A DNA stretch of 64,000 nt, taken from NCBI RefSeq assembly GCF_002355155.1, contig NZ_AP017369.1, positions 1,736,001 through 1,800,000 on the forward strand. Direction: 5' to 3'. The notes under the pieces are model-generated. The model was not told the DNA's origin. It was given only the letters and a program-made list of their open reading frames with translations, and searched no databases. Of this stretch, positions 16,556 through 25,980 are shown in pieces (positions within the stretch are counted from its first letter, which is position 1; each line of letters starts with the position of its first letter). Position numbers and translations under genes: made by a program. The DNA is from Corynebacterium suranareeae. GTDB lineage: Bacteria > Actinomycetota > Actinomycetes > Mycobacteriales > Mycobacteriaceae.

Positions 16556-17860
16556 CTAATTTTGATAAGGATCTTCCCGGTGCTTTCCTGTGGTCTCTTC
16601 TGGGTCAGTAGCCTGCTGTGGCTCAGGGAAACTTTGAGCATAGTTTGCTGATGGTGGAGCTGCCTCAACTTCTGGCTGTGTGGAGTTCCCATTTTGCAGG
16701 GCATCAAGGACAGCTTCGGGCTCAACACGTCGTGATGGTTTCGGGGTGAGCAATTCCGCTGGATCTGGATCAACAGGTTTGTTAGCTACCGCGTTAGCGG
16801 CGGCAACAGCTGCAGCGATCTCAGGATCAGATTCGGTGGAGAACCAATCATCAACGTTATCTGCGTTTGCGATATCGCGGGTTTCTTCGTCCACTGTGTT
16901 TGGCTCGTAGCGGAACACTCCTTCAGAGTCTTTCGCACCGAATTGTTTGGCAAAGCCTTCTAGTGAATCCGAGAACTGGCTTGGAATTACCCACATCTTG
17001 GAGGCATTGCCCTCTGCGATTTTAGGTAGCTTTTCTAGGTATTGGTAGGCCAGAACCTCAGGAGTCAACTTAGCAGACTTGATTGCCGCATTGACCTTTT
17101 GGATTGCTCGAGCTTCACCTTGTGCCTGCAGATAGCGAGCGGCTCGTTCACCTTCAGCGCGCAGGATCATTGCTTGGCGTTCAGCTTCAGCATTCAAAAT
17201 AGCCGCATGCTTTTCACCTTCGGCTTGAAGGATCTTGGCCTGCTTTTCACCTTCGGCAGTTTTAATATCAGCTTCGCGTTGACCTTCGGCCGTCAAGATG
17301 GTGGCGCGCTTTTCACGGTCAGCCTTCATCTGCTTTTCCATCGACTGCTGGATGGATGGCGGCGGATCAATGGCTTTTAGTTCCACGCGGCTGATGCGCA
17401 AACCCCATTTGGTGGTAGCTGCATCAAGTTCACCGCGTAGACGACGGTTAATAACTTCGCGGGAAGTCAAGGTTTCTTCCAGTGTCATGCCACCGACAAC
17501 GTCACGCAAAGTTGCAACGGAAATCTGTTCCACACCTACGATGTAGTTGTCCACGCCGTAGATGGCTCGCTCAGGTTCGTTGATCTGGAAGGTCACCACA
17601 ATATCGATGGCCACAGTCAGGTTATCTTGGGTGATTACAGCCTGAGGTGGGAAGGAAACCACGCGTTCACGGGTATCAATCTTGGCACGGACTCGGTCCA
17701 CAAACGGGACCAGCAAGGTTAAGCCACCAGAAACGGTTCGAGTGTAACTACCTAGGCGTTCAATTACAGCGGCTTCACCCTGAGGAATCAGGGCTATGGA
17801 CTTGATCACCACGACGGCGACGAAGACCAGGAAAACTATGGCGAGGATCAGTCCTGTCAT
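16556..17860 (-). CDS. SPFH/band 7 (stomatin/paraslipin-like) membrane protein
   Basis: A 434-residue membrane-anchored scaffold. Residues 1-24 form one hydrophobic anchor (TGLILAIVFLVFVAVVVIKS). The SPFH domain follows to about residue 200 (GEAAVIERLG, GGLTLLVPFVDRVR, VVGGMTLEETLTSR, GLRISRVELKAIDPP). A coiled coil with repeated A-E-G-E units spans about 190-270, and the C-terminal ~120 residues are acidic and proline-rich. Paraslipins oligomerise in membrane microdomains and pair with NfeD proteins; the upstream gene here is NfeD, 26 bases away, so the two act together. GGAG lies five bases before the ATG. Confidence 0.94.
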   Translation of the reverse strand: MTGLILAIVFLVFVAVVVIKSIALIPQGEAAVIERLGSYTRTVSGGLTLLVPFVDRVRAKIDTRERVVSFPPQAVITQDNLTVAIDIVVTFQINEPERAIYGVDNYIVGVEQISVATLRDVVGGMTLEETLTSREVINRRLRGELDAATTKWGLRISRVELKAIDPPPSIQQSMEKQMKADREKRATILTAEGQREADIKTAEGEKQAKILQAEGEKHAAILNAEAERQAMILRAEGERAARYLQAQGEARAIQKVNAAIKSAKLTPEVLAYQYLEKLPKIAEGNASKMWVIPSQFSDSLEGFAKQFGAKDSEGVFRYEPNTVDEETRDIANADNVDDWFSTESDPEIAAAVAAANAVANKPVDPDPAELLTPKPSRRVEPEAVLDALQNGNSTQPEVEAAPPSANYAQSFPEPQQATDPEETTGKHREDPYQN

Positions 17861-17886
17861 CGTTACTCCAGTTTATATTGGGATTG

Positions 17887-18315
17887 TTATGTTTCTTTCC
17901 AAACAATCGCGGTGGTGCCTTGGATGTCGATGACACTGACAATTTCACCTTCCGCGAATGTATGTGCTGGATCCATACTTCTAGCTGACCAAATAGATCC
18001 ATCAAGGCGTACCTGTCCGCCGGTCGCGCCGACTTCTTCAAGTACTTCGGCGCGATGACCTACTAGGGCACGAGGCGAGGCATCCAGCACTTGTGGCTTG
18101 AGCATCCGTTTTCTAATGGCAGGCCTCACTAATAGCAGTAACGCTGCGGCGGAGACTGCAAAGGTGACAAATTCAGCCCACACCGGCACACCGATGAGTG
18201 ATACACCCGCAGTTGCCAACGCGGCTCCGCCGAGCATCAATAACGTGAACTCTCCCACTGCCAATTCAAGGCCAGCGAGAACCAATGCGCCGATAAACCA
18301 AATTATTGCTCCCAC
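17887..18315 (-). CDS. NfeD-family membrane protein
   Basis: A short NfeD (about 142 residues) with hydrophobic segments at the N-terminus (IIWFIGALVLAGLELAVGEF, VWAEFVTFAVSAAALLLLVR) and a C-terminal OB-fold domain (LVGHRAEVLEEVGATGGQVR, then EGEIVSVIDIQGTTAIV). NfeD proteins partner SPFH proteins, as the next gene shows. The GTG at 18315 is preferred because AGGGTGG sits five bases before it. A GTG at 18324 would add three codons but overlaps that ribosome site. Confidence 0.88.
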   Translation of the reverse strand: MGAIIWFIGALVLAGLELAVGEFTLLMLGGAALATAGVSLIGVPVWAEFVTFAVSAAALLLLVRPAIRKRMLKPQVLDASPRALVGHRAEVLEEVGATGGQVRLDGSIWSARSMDPAHTFAEGEIVSVIDIQGTTAIVWKET

Positions 18316-18382
18316 GCAGGCCACCCTACATAATTTGCCCCAACGAGGCAGGATTTACTGTCAACTTACCCCTCGACCTTGC

Positions 18383-19228
18383 CTAGGCCAGGACGTCTTC
18401 CTTGCTTAGATCGTGATTGGTCACAAAATCCACCAAGCGTTCCACAGCACCGATCAAGGTGTAGTCCAAGTCGCGGAACGAGTTTACTGCTGAGTAGACG
18501 CGGTGCCACCCTTCTTGAGGGTCTGACCAGCCTACACGTTTGCAAATTCCGGTCTTCCAATCCTCACCATATGGCACCTCGGGCCATGCTTTAAGCCCTA
18601 AGCGTTCTGGTTTCACAGCTGCCCAAATGTCGATATATGGGTGTCCGGTGACCGCTACATCAGCAGGTAAAGATTGCGTCATGCGAGTTTCTTTAGAACC
18701 TTCAACCAAGTGATCTGCGAGCACTCCGATGCGTCGTCCAGGTCCGGGCTGAAATTCAGCAAGTCGTTCTTCTAAGTTATCGAGGCCTTCAAGGTATTCC
18801 ACAACGACGCCTTCAACCCGAAGATCATGCCCCCACACTTTTTCCACAATGGCTGCATCATGAATTCCCTCAACCCAAATCCGGGAAGGAGCTGCAACTT
18901 TCGCCTGCACATTTTCTACACGCCTCGAACCAGAGTTAGATTTCCGAGGCGCCTGCTTTTCCACAAAACGGGTGAGATTGACTATTTGGCCATCGATCAT
19001 AAATGCACCTTTGCGCAGCTTATACAGCGCCTCGCGGCCACGACGATCCTCCAAGCGCACGAAATCGCCATCATAGGTGCGCTCAAATCCCGTGACCGCA
19101 CCAACAAAGCCATCTCCACGAACTTCTACAACGAGGCCAGGTTTCGCCGGGACATCGGGATACTCAGGCTGTTTGTTGCGGGCGTGCCCACCCAAGATAT
19201 CTCCGGCATAAGGATCAGAAAAACTCAT
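18383..19228 (-). CDS. DUF3097 family protein
   Basis: A 281-residue actinobacterial protein matching DUF3097 as I know it: N-terminal SDPYAGDIL, a small beta domain (VVEVRGDGFVGAVTGFERTY), then RIWVEGIHDAAIVEKVWGHD and RRIGVLADHLVEGSKETRM. The second half (VEGIHDAAIVEKVWG, GVLADHLVEGSK) resembles a toprim-like acidic core, which might suggest nucleic-acid work; that is inference. No experimental function is known to me. The ATG has GGTGG upstream and the gene is divergent from the next hypothetical gene with a 45-base gap. Confidence 0.85.
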   Translation of the reverse strand: MSFSDPYAGDILGGHARNKQPEYPDVPAKPGLVVEVRGDGFVGAVTGFERTYDGDFVRLEDRRGREALYKLRKGAFMIDGQIVNLTRFVEKQAPRKSNSGSRRVENVQAKVAAPSRIWVEGIHDAAIVEKVWGHDLRVEGVVVEYLEGLDNLEERLAEFQPGPGRRIGVLADHLVEGSKETRMTQSLPADVAVTGHPYIDIWAAVKPERLGLKAWPEVPYGEDWKTGICKRVGWSDPQEGWHRVYSAVNSFRDLDYTLIGAVERLVDFVTNHDLSKEDVLA

Positions 19229-19273
19229 GCTTCACCACCTTAGTAAAACACTGCACTACACTTTGCTAACACT

Positions 19274-20059
19274 ATGGAAATTCGCGCAAATGTTTATTCA
19301 CCACTTCAAAACACCGCGGTGTGGTTGGGTGCGTGGCTTTATGATCTTGTTGAAACCGAAGACGTCATTGACGCGTTCGTCGATTTAGGCGGCCCCCATG
19401 TTTTCGGCGACGGTGGTTTGCTCGATCTATTGCGCACGATTAAAGAATTAACTGCAACGCTTATCGACGCCCCCTTCGACGGCCCCATTTTAACCCTCGC
19501 ACTCAGTGGCCCCGGCCAGGTGCCGGCTTTGCCGGCAGGTTCACGCGCTGCGACGTTGGCCTCCGCTTCGAAGGAGGGTGCGTTGGTGGTCGGTGGCGTC
19601 GATAAGCAATCTGCTTGGGCGTTGATTCCCGCGCGCGGAAAAGATGCCACGACCTGGGATCTTGTGGAGGTAGAAGGATTCATGCCGGCGATGACCGTGA
19701 CTTCGCCCGGTGAGGCGGATCAATTGCTTCGGCAGGCCACAGACCAAGCAGCGCGCATCATTGAGTCAAGTGCATATGCTTCACTAGCGCCAAATTCCTT
19801 GAAGAATCCACGACTAACTGTGGGCATGTTGTCCGATTTTTACGACACCCCCGGCCTTCCCTACGCCGTTCCTGAGCGGTCCGCAAAGCTGTTTGCCCGC
19901 GCTGACCGCGTGGCCGCGATTGCAGAAACCGTGCAAGAAATCATTGGGGATCACAGTCTGGATCCCCAACTGATTTCCCTATGGAGCCATATCCGCACCG
20001 CACGGATGGCTGGCGTTAGTTATGCGCTAGCCGAATTCGCGCGGGACTATCACTCCTAG
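19274..20059 (+). CDS. Conserved corynebacterial protein of unknown function
   Basis: A 261-residue soluble protein with no signal peptide or membrane segment. The N-terminal part (NVYSPLQNTAVWLGAWLYDL) and a middle rich in alanine, glycine and proline suggest a compact alpha/beta fold. The C-terminus is helical (RADRVAAIAETVQEIIGDHS, IRTARMAGVSYALAEFARD). I recognise no catalytic motif or family. Codon use and GC resemble the neighbouring core genes, so it is probably a long-standing resident gene. It diverges from the DUF3097 gene across a 45-base shared promoter gap. Confidence 0.75.
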   Translation: MEIRANVYSPLQNTAVWLGAWLYDLVETEDVIDAFVDLGGPHVFGDGGLLDLLRTIKELTATLIDAPFDGPILTLALSGPGQVPALPAGSRAATLASASKEGALVVGGVDKQSAWALIPARGKDATTWDLVEVEGFMPAMTVTSPGEADQLLRQATDQAARIIESSAYASLAPNSLKNPRLTVGMLSDFYDTPGLPYAVPERSAKLFARADRVAAIAETVQEIIGDHSLDPQLISLWSHIRTARMAGVSYALAEFARDYHS

Positions 20060-20359
20060 CCCTGGGCGGTACCTAGAAACCGTCATTTTCGACCAAATCC
20101 ATAGGCAAAACAAGGGATTCTTGGTTAGCAGATGAAATTTACTGTCCTTGATACGGGCGTATTTGACCAAGAACTGCATTTCCTCGCGCGTTTTTGGTCA
20201 CCAGGTGAAGTGGGGTAGAAAACAGCTCAAAGAGGCTAGGAAAAGTGACCTCACAGAATCGCGCCTAACGGCTTTTTGGTCTGCAGACGATACAAACACT
20301 CATCCGAAAACTTAGAGCCCTTAAACAAGCTGTAAACACCTCATGCCCGTAGTGGTTTC
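20060..20359. other. Gene-free stretch left of the IS30-type element
   Basis: No open frame of interest. It contains several TTTTGGTC/GACCAAG-type words on both strands but no clean hairpin or promoter that I can defend. Confidence 0.4.
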
Positions 20360-20485
20360 TTAAGTTCGATTTCACGGTGTCGAGTTCTCAAGCTCAATAC
20401 CTTGAACTCAATTTCTTAAGCTCAATTTCCCGCGGCGATATCAGGTGGTGGTTGCGACACCCTCTTCCTAAAGGAGTGTCCACCA

Positions 20486-22285
20486 ATGACCAGCAGAGAA
20501 CAACCCACAACCCAGGAGGCGGTCCGCCGAGTAGCCGACGGGCAGCGAGTAAAAGACGTAGCACTAGATCTTGGAATCCACCCATCCACGATCTACCTAG
20601 CGCTCAAGCGCCACGGCCTGCCCGTGGACAAGACCGCACCCCACCGCGTCCTGAACCCACAAACCAATCGGCACATCCCGAAAAACACCGAACACCCCAC
20701 AACCACAGAAGCAGTCGCGAGGGTCAAACGCGGTGAACGAGTCAAAAACGTAGCGAAAGAACTAGGAATCCACCCATCCACGATCTACCTAGCGCTTAAA
20801 CGCCACAACCTACCGGTCGGGAAAAACGCACCCCACCGCGTCCTGAACCCACAAACCAATCGGCATATCCCTAACACCACGGAACGCCCTGCCACGACAG
20901 AAGCCGTTACTCGGGTCAACCGTGGTGAACGAGTGGTTACTGTGGCCAAGGAACTTGGGCTTCACCCGTCAACGATCTACACCGCGATCAAACGCCGCGA
21001 AGAAGCAACCGATACCCCCACACCACCAGGTAAGAAAGGAGAAGGTAATCACAGATGCAGCGACACACCCGCACCTACCACCACGACAACGCAATCACGG
21101 TGTACAACGACAGAAGTGCCTGACTTATCATGTTGTTCTAATGATTCTGTGTCGTCGCGTACTGCTGATCACGTTGTTGCTGATTTCAGTCTGGTTCCTG
21201 ATACACGAGTAAAAACAGGCCGCGGGGTGCGATTAAGCAGTACCGATCGGCTGGTGATCGCCCAAGGGATTAAAGAGAGGTTATCCACCCGGCAGATCGG
21301 GACAAAACTCGGCCGTCACCATAGTGTGATCGCACGAGAAATCAACCGTGGATCCACCACCTACCTAGATCCAGACACCCAAGAGATCAAGCAGTTGGTG
21401 TATAACCCACAAACCGCTCACTACCACGCCCAGCAACAAGCACGACGACCAAAGGAAAGGAAACTTGATCGCCCGGGCCGGTTACGGGATGTGGTGGTGG
21501 AGTATTTATTGCGATATTTTTCCCCGAAGCGTGTTGAACAACGCCTTCTTCTGGACTATCCCGATGATAAGAGCATGCATATTTCCCACGAGGCGATCTA
21601 TCAAAGTTTGTATGTCCAAGGACGTGGTAGCTTGCGTGAGATCATTGAAGAAGAACTACGCCAACGCGAAATGAATACCAACAAGGTGTTAATCCGTGGT
21701 GGGAAAACCCGTCGCCCCCGGTCCAAGATCGCTGGGTTACGCAATAGGCGTGGCTGGGTTGTCGGTGCAGAAATCACCACGCGCCCACCTGAGGCTGATG
21801 ATCGTCGGGTTCCAGGGCATTGGGAAGGTGATTTAGTGATCGGTGCAGGGGGTCAATCAGCGTTGTTGACACTGGTGGAGCGATCAAGTCGGTTTACGTT
21901 GTTAAAGCATTTACCTGATGATCATGCCTCGTCCACGGTTGTTGGTGCATTACAGGAAATGATTGCGTCGATGCCGGGGAAGTTTTCCACGATTACTTGG
22001 GATCAGGGATCGGAAATGGCTAGTGCTCGTAAAGTTATTGATCCTGCAGAATGTGGGATTTATTTTTGTGATCCTCATTCACCGTGGCAGCGTCCGACCA
22101 ATGAGAATACAAATGGTGAGATCCGGCGGAGGTTTTATCCAAAGGGCACTGATTTCCGTGAGGTAACCCCGGAGCATGTCGCGTGGGTTCAAGATGAACT
22201 CAACGACACACCGAGGTTGGTGTTAGGCGCGATGACGCCGTATGAGAAAATGAATGAAGTATTAACTGTCGCAACCACCCAATGA
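20486..22285 (+). CDS. IS30-family transposase with triplicated N-terminal HTH module
   Basis: A 599-residue DDE transposase, much longer than usual IS30 transposases (around 350-400). Residues 11-75, 75-139 and 139-172 are three copies of a Hin-like HTH module (RVKDVALDLGIHPSTIYLAL). A basic linker leads to the IS30 HTH (IGTKLGRHHSVIAREINRG) and the catalytic core: first Asp in WEGDLVIG (about 449), second in ITWDQGSE (about 505), Glu in NENTNGEIRRRF. AAAGGAGTG lies upstream of the ATG. It moves the surrounding element by cut-and-paste-like transposition. Confidence 0.95.
   Translation: MTSREQPTTQEAVRRVADGQRVKDVALDLGIHPSTIYLALKRHGLPVDKTAPHRVLNPQTNRHIPKNTEHPTTTEAVARVKRGERVKNVAKELGIHPSTIYLALKRHNLPVGKNAPHRVLNPQTNRHIPNTTERPATTEAVTRVNRGERVVTVAKELGLHPSTIYTAIKRREEATDTPTPPGKKGEGNHRCSDTPAPTTTTTQSRCTTTEVPDLSCCSNDSVSSRTADHVVADFSLVPDTRVKTGRGVRLSSTDRLVIAQGIKERLSTRQIGTKLGRHHSVIAREINRGSTTYLDPDTQEIKQLVYNPQTAHYHAQQQARRPKERKLDRPGRLRDVVVEYLLRYFSPKRVEQRLLLDYPDDKSMHISHEAIYQSLYVQGRGSLREIIEEELRQREMNTNKVLIRGGKTRRPRSKIAGLRNRRGWVVGAEITTRPPEADDRRVPGHWEGDLVIGAGGQSALLTLVERSSRFTLLKHLPDDHASSTVVGALQEMIASMPGKFSTITWDQGSEMASARKVIDPAECGIYFCDPHSPWQRPTNENTNGEIRRRFYPKGTDFREVTPEHVAWVQDELNDTPRLVLGAMTPYEKMNEVLTVATTQ
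20516..21010 (+). repeat. 192-bp tandem repeats encoding the HTH modules
   Basis: Two full 192-bp units (20516-20707, 20708-20899) and a partial third (20900-21010) encode near-identical 64-residue modules. DNA identity between units 1 and 2 is high over the IHPSTIYLALKRH and APHRVLNPQTNRH segments, pointing to recent internal duplication. The truncated element at 7435 has two modules. Confidence 0.9.
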
Positions 22286-22527
22286 CAGCGCCCGCGGTTT
22301 TTGGTGATTTTCCTAGCGGTCTCGCAGTTAAGAAATTGAGTGCGAGGTCTCGAAAGTGTGATCTCGAACTTAAAGAAAACCCCAAGGCAAAGCTGCACAA
22401 GCACTATAAGGCGACTTCACGTGCTCAACTTCCTAAGAGGCGACATCACTACGAAATCAGCCCATCGCCGAGGGAAGTAACCTGCTAAGAAGTCACCCTT
22501 TAAGAACCCTCCCCAACCACTCCGCTT

Positions 22528-23640
22528 CTAGCTCGTGGCTGGCGTGGCTGAGCGGGCGTTGGGATTAACCCGAGTGGTTGTATGCTTAGCAGTGCCACAG
22601 CATCCTTCGCCGCATGGAGCTCCGTTGACAGAGCTACCTCGCGCGGGCAGTTTTCCAAGGCGCTCGATGGTGCGCTTGAGTTCGGCTTCTTCAACTAGAT
22701 CCACAACGAGTGCTGCAAATTCATCGGTGGGGCCTACCGTGGCAACGCGTTCGACCACCATGCCACGTTTGTCAGCTTCTTCCATGAGTTCGGAGTCCAG
22801 ATCCCAGATGACTTCCATGTGGTCGGAAATAAAGCCTACAGGGCAGACTACGAGGGCTTTTTGACCTTCTTCATGGAGTTCTACTGCATGATCAACAATG
22901 TCGGGTTCCAGCCAAGGGACGTGTGGGCTTCCAGACCGTGACTGCCACACCACATCAAAATCTTTCACCCCGGCAGCTTCCGCAATTAAAGCTGATGCCT
23001 CTTTCACCTGCTTTGAATACAGGGCGCCATCTTCAGGGGTTCCTGCAGCGTTGTCTGCAGATAGCGGGATTGAGTGCGCGGTAAACACCAGGCGAGCTTC
23101 GTCGCGGAGATCATCAGGCAACTTTGCATAAGATTCTTGAACCAAACGTGCCATCGTGCTCACAAAACGTGGATGATCATAAAACTGGCGCAGCTTGGTA
23201 AAGGTGATTGACTGACCTTGTGCTTCAAGGTGCTTGATCATGCCTTGGATGTCTTCTTGGTACTGCTGGCAGCCGGAGTATCCACCCCACGCGGACGTTG
23301 CCAGCACCAAGGCGTTTTTGACACCATCATCAGCCATGAGTTCTGCGGCTTCGTTATCAAATGGCTTCCAGTTTCGGTTTCCGAAGTAAACAGGAAGCTT
23401 GAGGTCGCGAGATGCCAATTCTTTTTCCACATTGGCGATGATTTCTCTGTTTAACCCATTGATCGGACTTACTCCGCCAAAGTGATGGTAATGAACTGCC
23501 ACATCATCTAGACGCTCTGGCGGGATCCCCCTCCCACGAGTGACATTCTCCAAAAATGGACGAACCTCCTCATGCCCTTCGGGGCCACCGAAGGAGAGCA
23601 CAAGGAGGGCGTCAAATGCATCCGATGAGCGTTCATTCAT
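22528..23640 (-). CDS. hemH: Ferrochelatase (coproporphyrin-type, actinobacterial)
   Basis: Inserts Fe2+ into the porphyrin near the end of heme synthesis. Actinobacteria use the coproporphyrin-dependent route, so the substrate is probably coproporphyrin III (product coproheme; the gene is then also called cpfC). Family marks are [20 protein letters not shown], the catalytic histidine in FTAHSIPLS, the [19 protein letters not shown] stretch and [19 protein letters not shown]. The C-terminus has APCGEGCCG, which with an upstream cysteine can hold the [2Fe-2S] cluster known from actinobacterial enzymes. It links functionally to ctaA and ctaB in this window. The gene lies just after the IS30-type insertion. 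Confidence 0.95.
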   Translation of the reverse strand: MNERSSDAFDALLVLSFGGPEGHEEVRPFLENVTRGRGIPPERLDDVAVHYHHFGGVSPINGLNREIIANVEKELASRDLKLPVYFGNRNWKPFDNEAAELMADDGVKNALVLATSAWGGYSGCQQYQEDIQGMIKHLEAQGQSITFTKLRQFYDHPRFVSTMARLVQESYAKLPDDLRDEARLVFTAHSIPLSADNAAGTPEDGALYSKQVKEASALIAEAAGVKDFDVVWQSRSGSPHVPWLEPDIVDHAVELHEEGQKALVVCPVGFISDHMEVIWDLDSELMEEADKRGMVVERVATVGPTDEFAALVVDLVEEAELKRTIERLGKLPARGSSVNGAPCGEGCCGTAKHTTTRVNPNARSATPATS

Positions 23641-23714
23641 ACGAGGATAGTACCAACTTTTGGTTGATATTGTCCAAAAAACGCATGAAACCCATCAAGA
23701 TTCATAGGAGGAAA

Positions 23715-25481
23715 CTAAATGAGGCGCACTACGCTCTCAGTCATTCCGCTCCATCTCACTGGGGAAATCTTCACTACCGAACCGGAGCTTGGAGCTTCAA
23801 TCATCTGCCCATCACCCAGATAAATTGCCACGTGTTGCGATGCACCAGGACCGTAGAAGATCAGATCTCCTCGTTGCATTTCTGATGGGGAGACCTTGGT
23901 GCCGTATTGGTACTGATATCCGGTGTAGTGAGGAAGGGAAATTCCCACACCTGCAAAGGCATAAAGCGTCAGGCCAGAGCAGTCAAAGCCAACCTTGTTG
24001 TAGTCGCCATATGAATCAGCAACGCCACCATCACGAATACCCAACGTTGGACCATTAGCGTTTCCGCCGCCCCATGCATATTGGACGCCCAGCTGGCTCA
24101 TGGCGCGTGCAATTACGGTTTCGATTTGGGCTGCACGATCTCCAGAGACAACCTCAGTGGAATCAGAGGAATCAGTCTCAGGTGAGTCACTGCTGGAATC
24201 ACTGGATTCACTAGAAGTGTCCTGCTGAGTATCTTCTTGCGAAGTGGTGTCTTCAGATTGAGTTGGCCCTTGAATATCTGCAATGTCTGCTGGTGCAGCA
24301 TCTTCATCAGTAGGGTAAGGATTCTCGGTCGTTGCATGATCTGCTTGGCTTGCAGCAATCAAGGCAGCTGCAGCGATAGACGCCGCAGTTAGTGCCTGGT
24401 CACGGATCGCTTGGGCTTGGGCATCATTAGCTGCTTGTGCATCAGCCTCACGTTGAGCCTGTTCAGCCGCGGCTTGGGCTTGCGCGGCGCGTTCTTGTGC
24501 TGCTGCACGATCATTAGCTTCCGCCTGGGCAGCTTGTTCAGCTCGAGCAGCCTCCGCTTCAGCGGCGGCTGCTGCCGCAGCTTCATCAGCACGACGCTTT
24601 TCCTCTGCTGCAGCTGCAGCTTCGGCTTCTGCCTGAATGCGTGCTTCTTCCGCAGCTTGGAATTCTTCATATTCCGCGCGCTGGCCTTTAAGGTTTTCCG
24701 CCTCCGCACGGGCGATAGCTAAATTGCGCTCAGCTTCATCGCGCTGCGCCACCAATGTGGTGCGGTTGTTGTTCAGCGCATTGAGTTGCTCGCTGTTAGC
24801 GGCAATAGCAGCCTCGGTCTGTTGCTGCTTTTCGACGGCTTCCGCCTCTCGCTGCTCGGCAACGATGCGAGCCTGGCGCAACGCAGATTCCTTGTTGGCG
24901 TTTTCCGTCCGCAGACGGTCCAACTCTTCCACAGCTGCTCGCTGCTTTTCCGCGTTAGTTCGCAAGTAGGTCTGACGATCTAGCGCATCATCGGAATTGC
25001 CGTTGCCAGAGATTCCCGACAACCCTTTGGAGGTTCCATTTTGACGATACGCTGCACGTGAAATCTCATTCAGACGCTCCTGAGCAGCTTCGATCTGCCT
25101 TTGAGAATCATCGAGATCCTCCTTAGCAGCGCGGGCATCTTGACGGGCCTTCTCCGCCACAGCTTGTGCATCGTGGAGATCAACGAGAGATTTGTTTACC
25201 TCCTCTCGCAGAGCTCCCATTTCCAACTCAACGCGGCTAATTTCTGCATCAGTGCTTGATAGTGAACTTGCCAGGCGGGCGACTTCCCCATCGCCCGCCG
25301 TGACATTGTCTTCGGCCTGTGCAATTGCTGCGTCATCCGGATTCACTGGTTGCGCCACTGCCGGAGTCATAGAGCTAAGCAGTGCGCCGCTTATTGCAAC
25401 CGCAATCAACGCTTTAGCCTGGATATGGGTACGACGAAGTACTGCCCGCACCCCAGGGCGAACTGATTCTAGATTGGCCAC
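23715..25481 (-). CDS. Secreted NlpC/P60 peptidoglycan endopeptidase (RipA/RipC-like)
   Basis: A 588-residue cell-wall hydrolase. A long N-region with signal peptide (KALIAVAISGALLSS, cleavage after AVAQ) is followed by a coiled coil from about 45 to 370, rich in Ala, Glu and Arg. A Ser/Thr/Asp linker (about 370-445) leads to the NlpC/P60 domain. Its catalytic cysteine is in VGFDCSGLTLYAF and the histidine in SQHVAIYLGDG, followed by MIEAPSSG. It should cut the peptide between D-Glu and meso-DAP during cell separation, with the coiled coil as autoinhibitory regulator. The GTG start at 25481 has AGGAG upstream. The Rv1476-like gene upstream mirrors the mycobacterial order. Confidence 0.93.
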   Translation of the reverse strand: MANLESVRPGVRAVLRRTHIQAKALIAVAISGALLSSMTPAVAQPVNPDDAAIAQAEDNVTAGDGEVARLASSLSSTDAEISRVELEMGALREEVNKSLVDLHDAQAVAEKARQDARAAKEDLDDSQRQIEAAQERLNEISRAAYRQNGTSKGLSGISGNGNSDDALDRQTYLRTNAEKQRAAVEELDRLRTENANKESALRQARIVAEQREAEAVEKQQQTEAAIAANSEQLNALNNNRTTLVAQRDEAERNLAIARAEAENLKGQRAEYEEFQAAEEARIQAEAEAAAAAEEKRRADEAAAAAAAEAEAARAEQAAQAEANDRAAAQERAAQAQAAAEQAQREADAQAANDAQAQAIRDQALTAASIAAAALIAASQADHATTENPYPTDEDAAPADIADIQGPTQSEDTTSQEDTQQDTSSESSDSSSDSPETDSSDSTEVVSGDRAAQIETVIARAMSQLGVQYAWGGGNANGPTLGIRDGGVADSYGDYNKVGFDCSGLTLYAFAGVGISLPHYTGYQYQYGTKVSPSEMQRGDLIFYGPGASQHVAIYLGDGQMIEAPSSGSVVKISPVRWSGMTESVVRLI

Positions 25482-25980
25482 ATAATCTCCTGTTCAATCC
25501 GAAACCCTTCATGTATCAAGTTCCAGAACTAGATAACTCCAGGAACCTAACACACAAAGACTCCGCGTTCCGTAGCGGAAACCACTAGCCAATCCCTTTT
25601 ACTTCAACTGTCATCCAAACCACCGCTGCAGCAAGCTTCCCCGTTTGCTCAATTGCAGTTTGAACGAAATTAACAGTTGTTTCAAGGTGCAACCCTTGAT
25701 AACTCGTGTTACGAAAGTTATTTAAGTTTAAAGAACCGACTCGTGAGTCAATATCTGCACATTAAGTCACGCAGATAACTTTTGATACATCTTTAACATC
25801 AGTTACATAACGAAAGGCCAGAACGTGCAACGATTTGCATGTTCTGGCCTGCATATATAGAAACGGCAACAAGTTATGTGAAATTAATCACACAGTTGTC
25901 GCGCGATCGCAGATATTGGACTTTTAAGAGCTTTCACCTCCATCCACTTAATATTTTAAGGTCAAGCGTGGAGACTTTAC
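25482..25980. promoter_or_regulatory. Long leader region of the NlpC/P60 gene
   Basis: A 499-bp gene-free stretch with many GTTAC/GTTAT words (for example 25710-25722 and 25800-25812), like the boxes bound by the MtrA response regulator that controls cell-wall hydrolase genes in C. glutamicum. The match is by eye only. A hairpin terminator for the upstream gene lies at 25815-25850. Confidence 0.4.
25815..25850 (-). terminator. Hairpin between the Rv1476-like and NlpC/P60 genes
   Basis: AGGCCAGAACGTGCAA and its near-perfect complement (one G-T pair) form a 16-bp stem around CGAT. It probably terminates the minus-strand Rv1476-like gene, so the hydrolase gene has its own promoter downstream. 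The T-tract is weak. Confidence 0.65.

Larger units (their letters stand above)
20360..22373 (+). mobile_element. IS30-family insertion sequence, apparently complete
   Basis: Bounded by inverted ends: TTAAGTTCGA at 20360-20369 and its complement at 22364-22373, with similarity continuing inward to about 25 bp (20 of 25 matching). Inside lies one transposase gene with an intact catalytic domain. Just inside the left end are repeated CTCAA and ACTCAATTTCTTAAG-type words. I cannot see a convincing target duplication. A truncated relative lies at 7435-7757 and a MITE-like derivative at 57223-57346. Confidence 0.85.

Noticed and set aside
20060-20359. TTTTGGTC/GACCAAG words left of the IS as another palindrome
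   Set aside because: The arms do not pair over more than a few bases when aligned.
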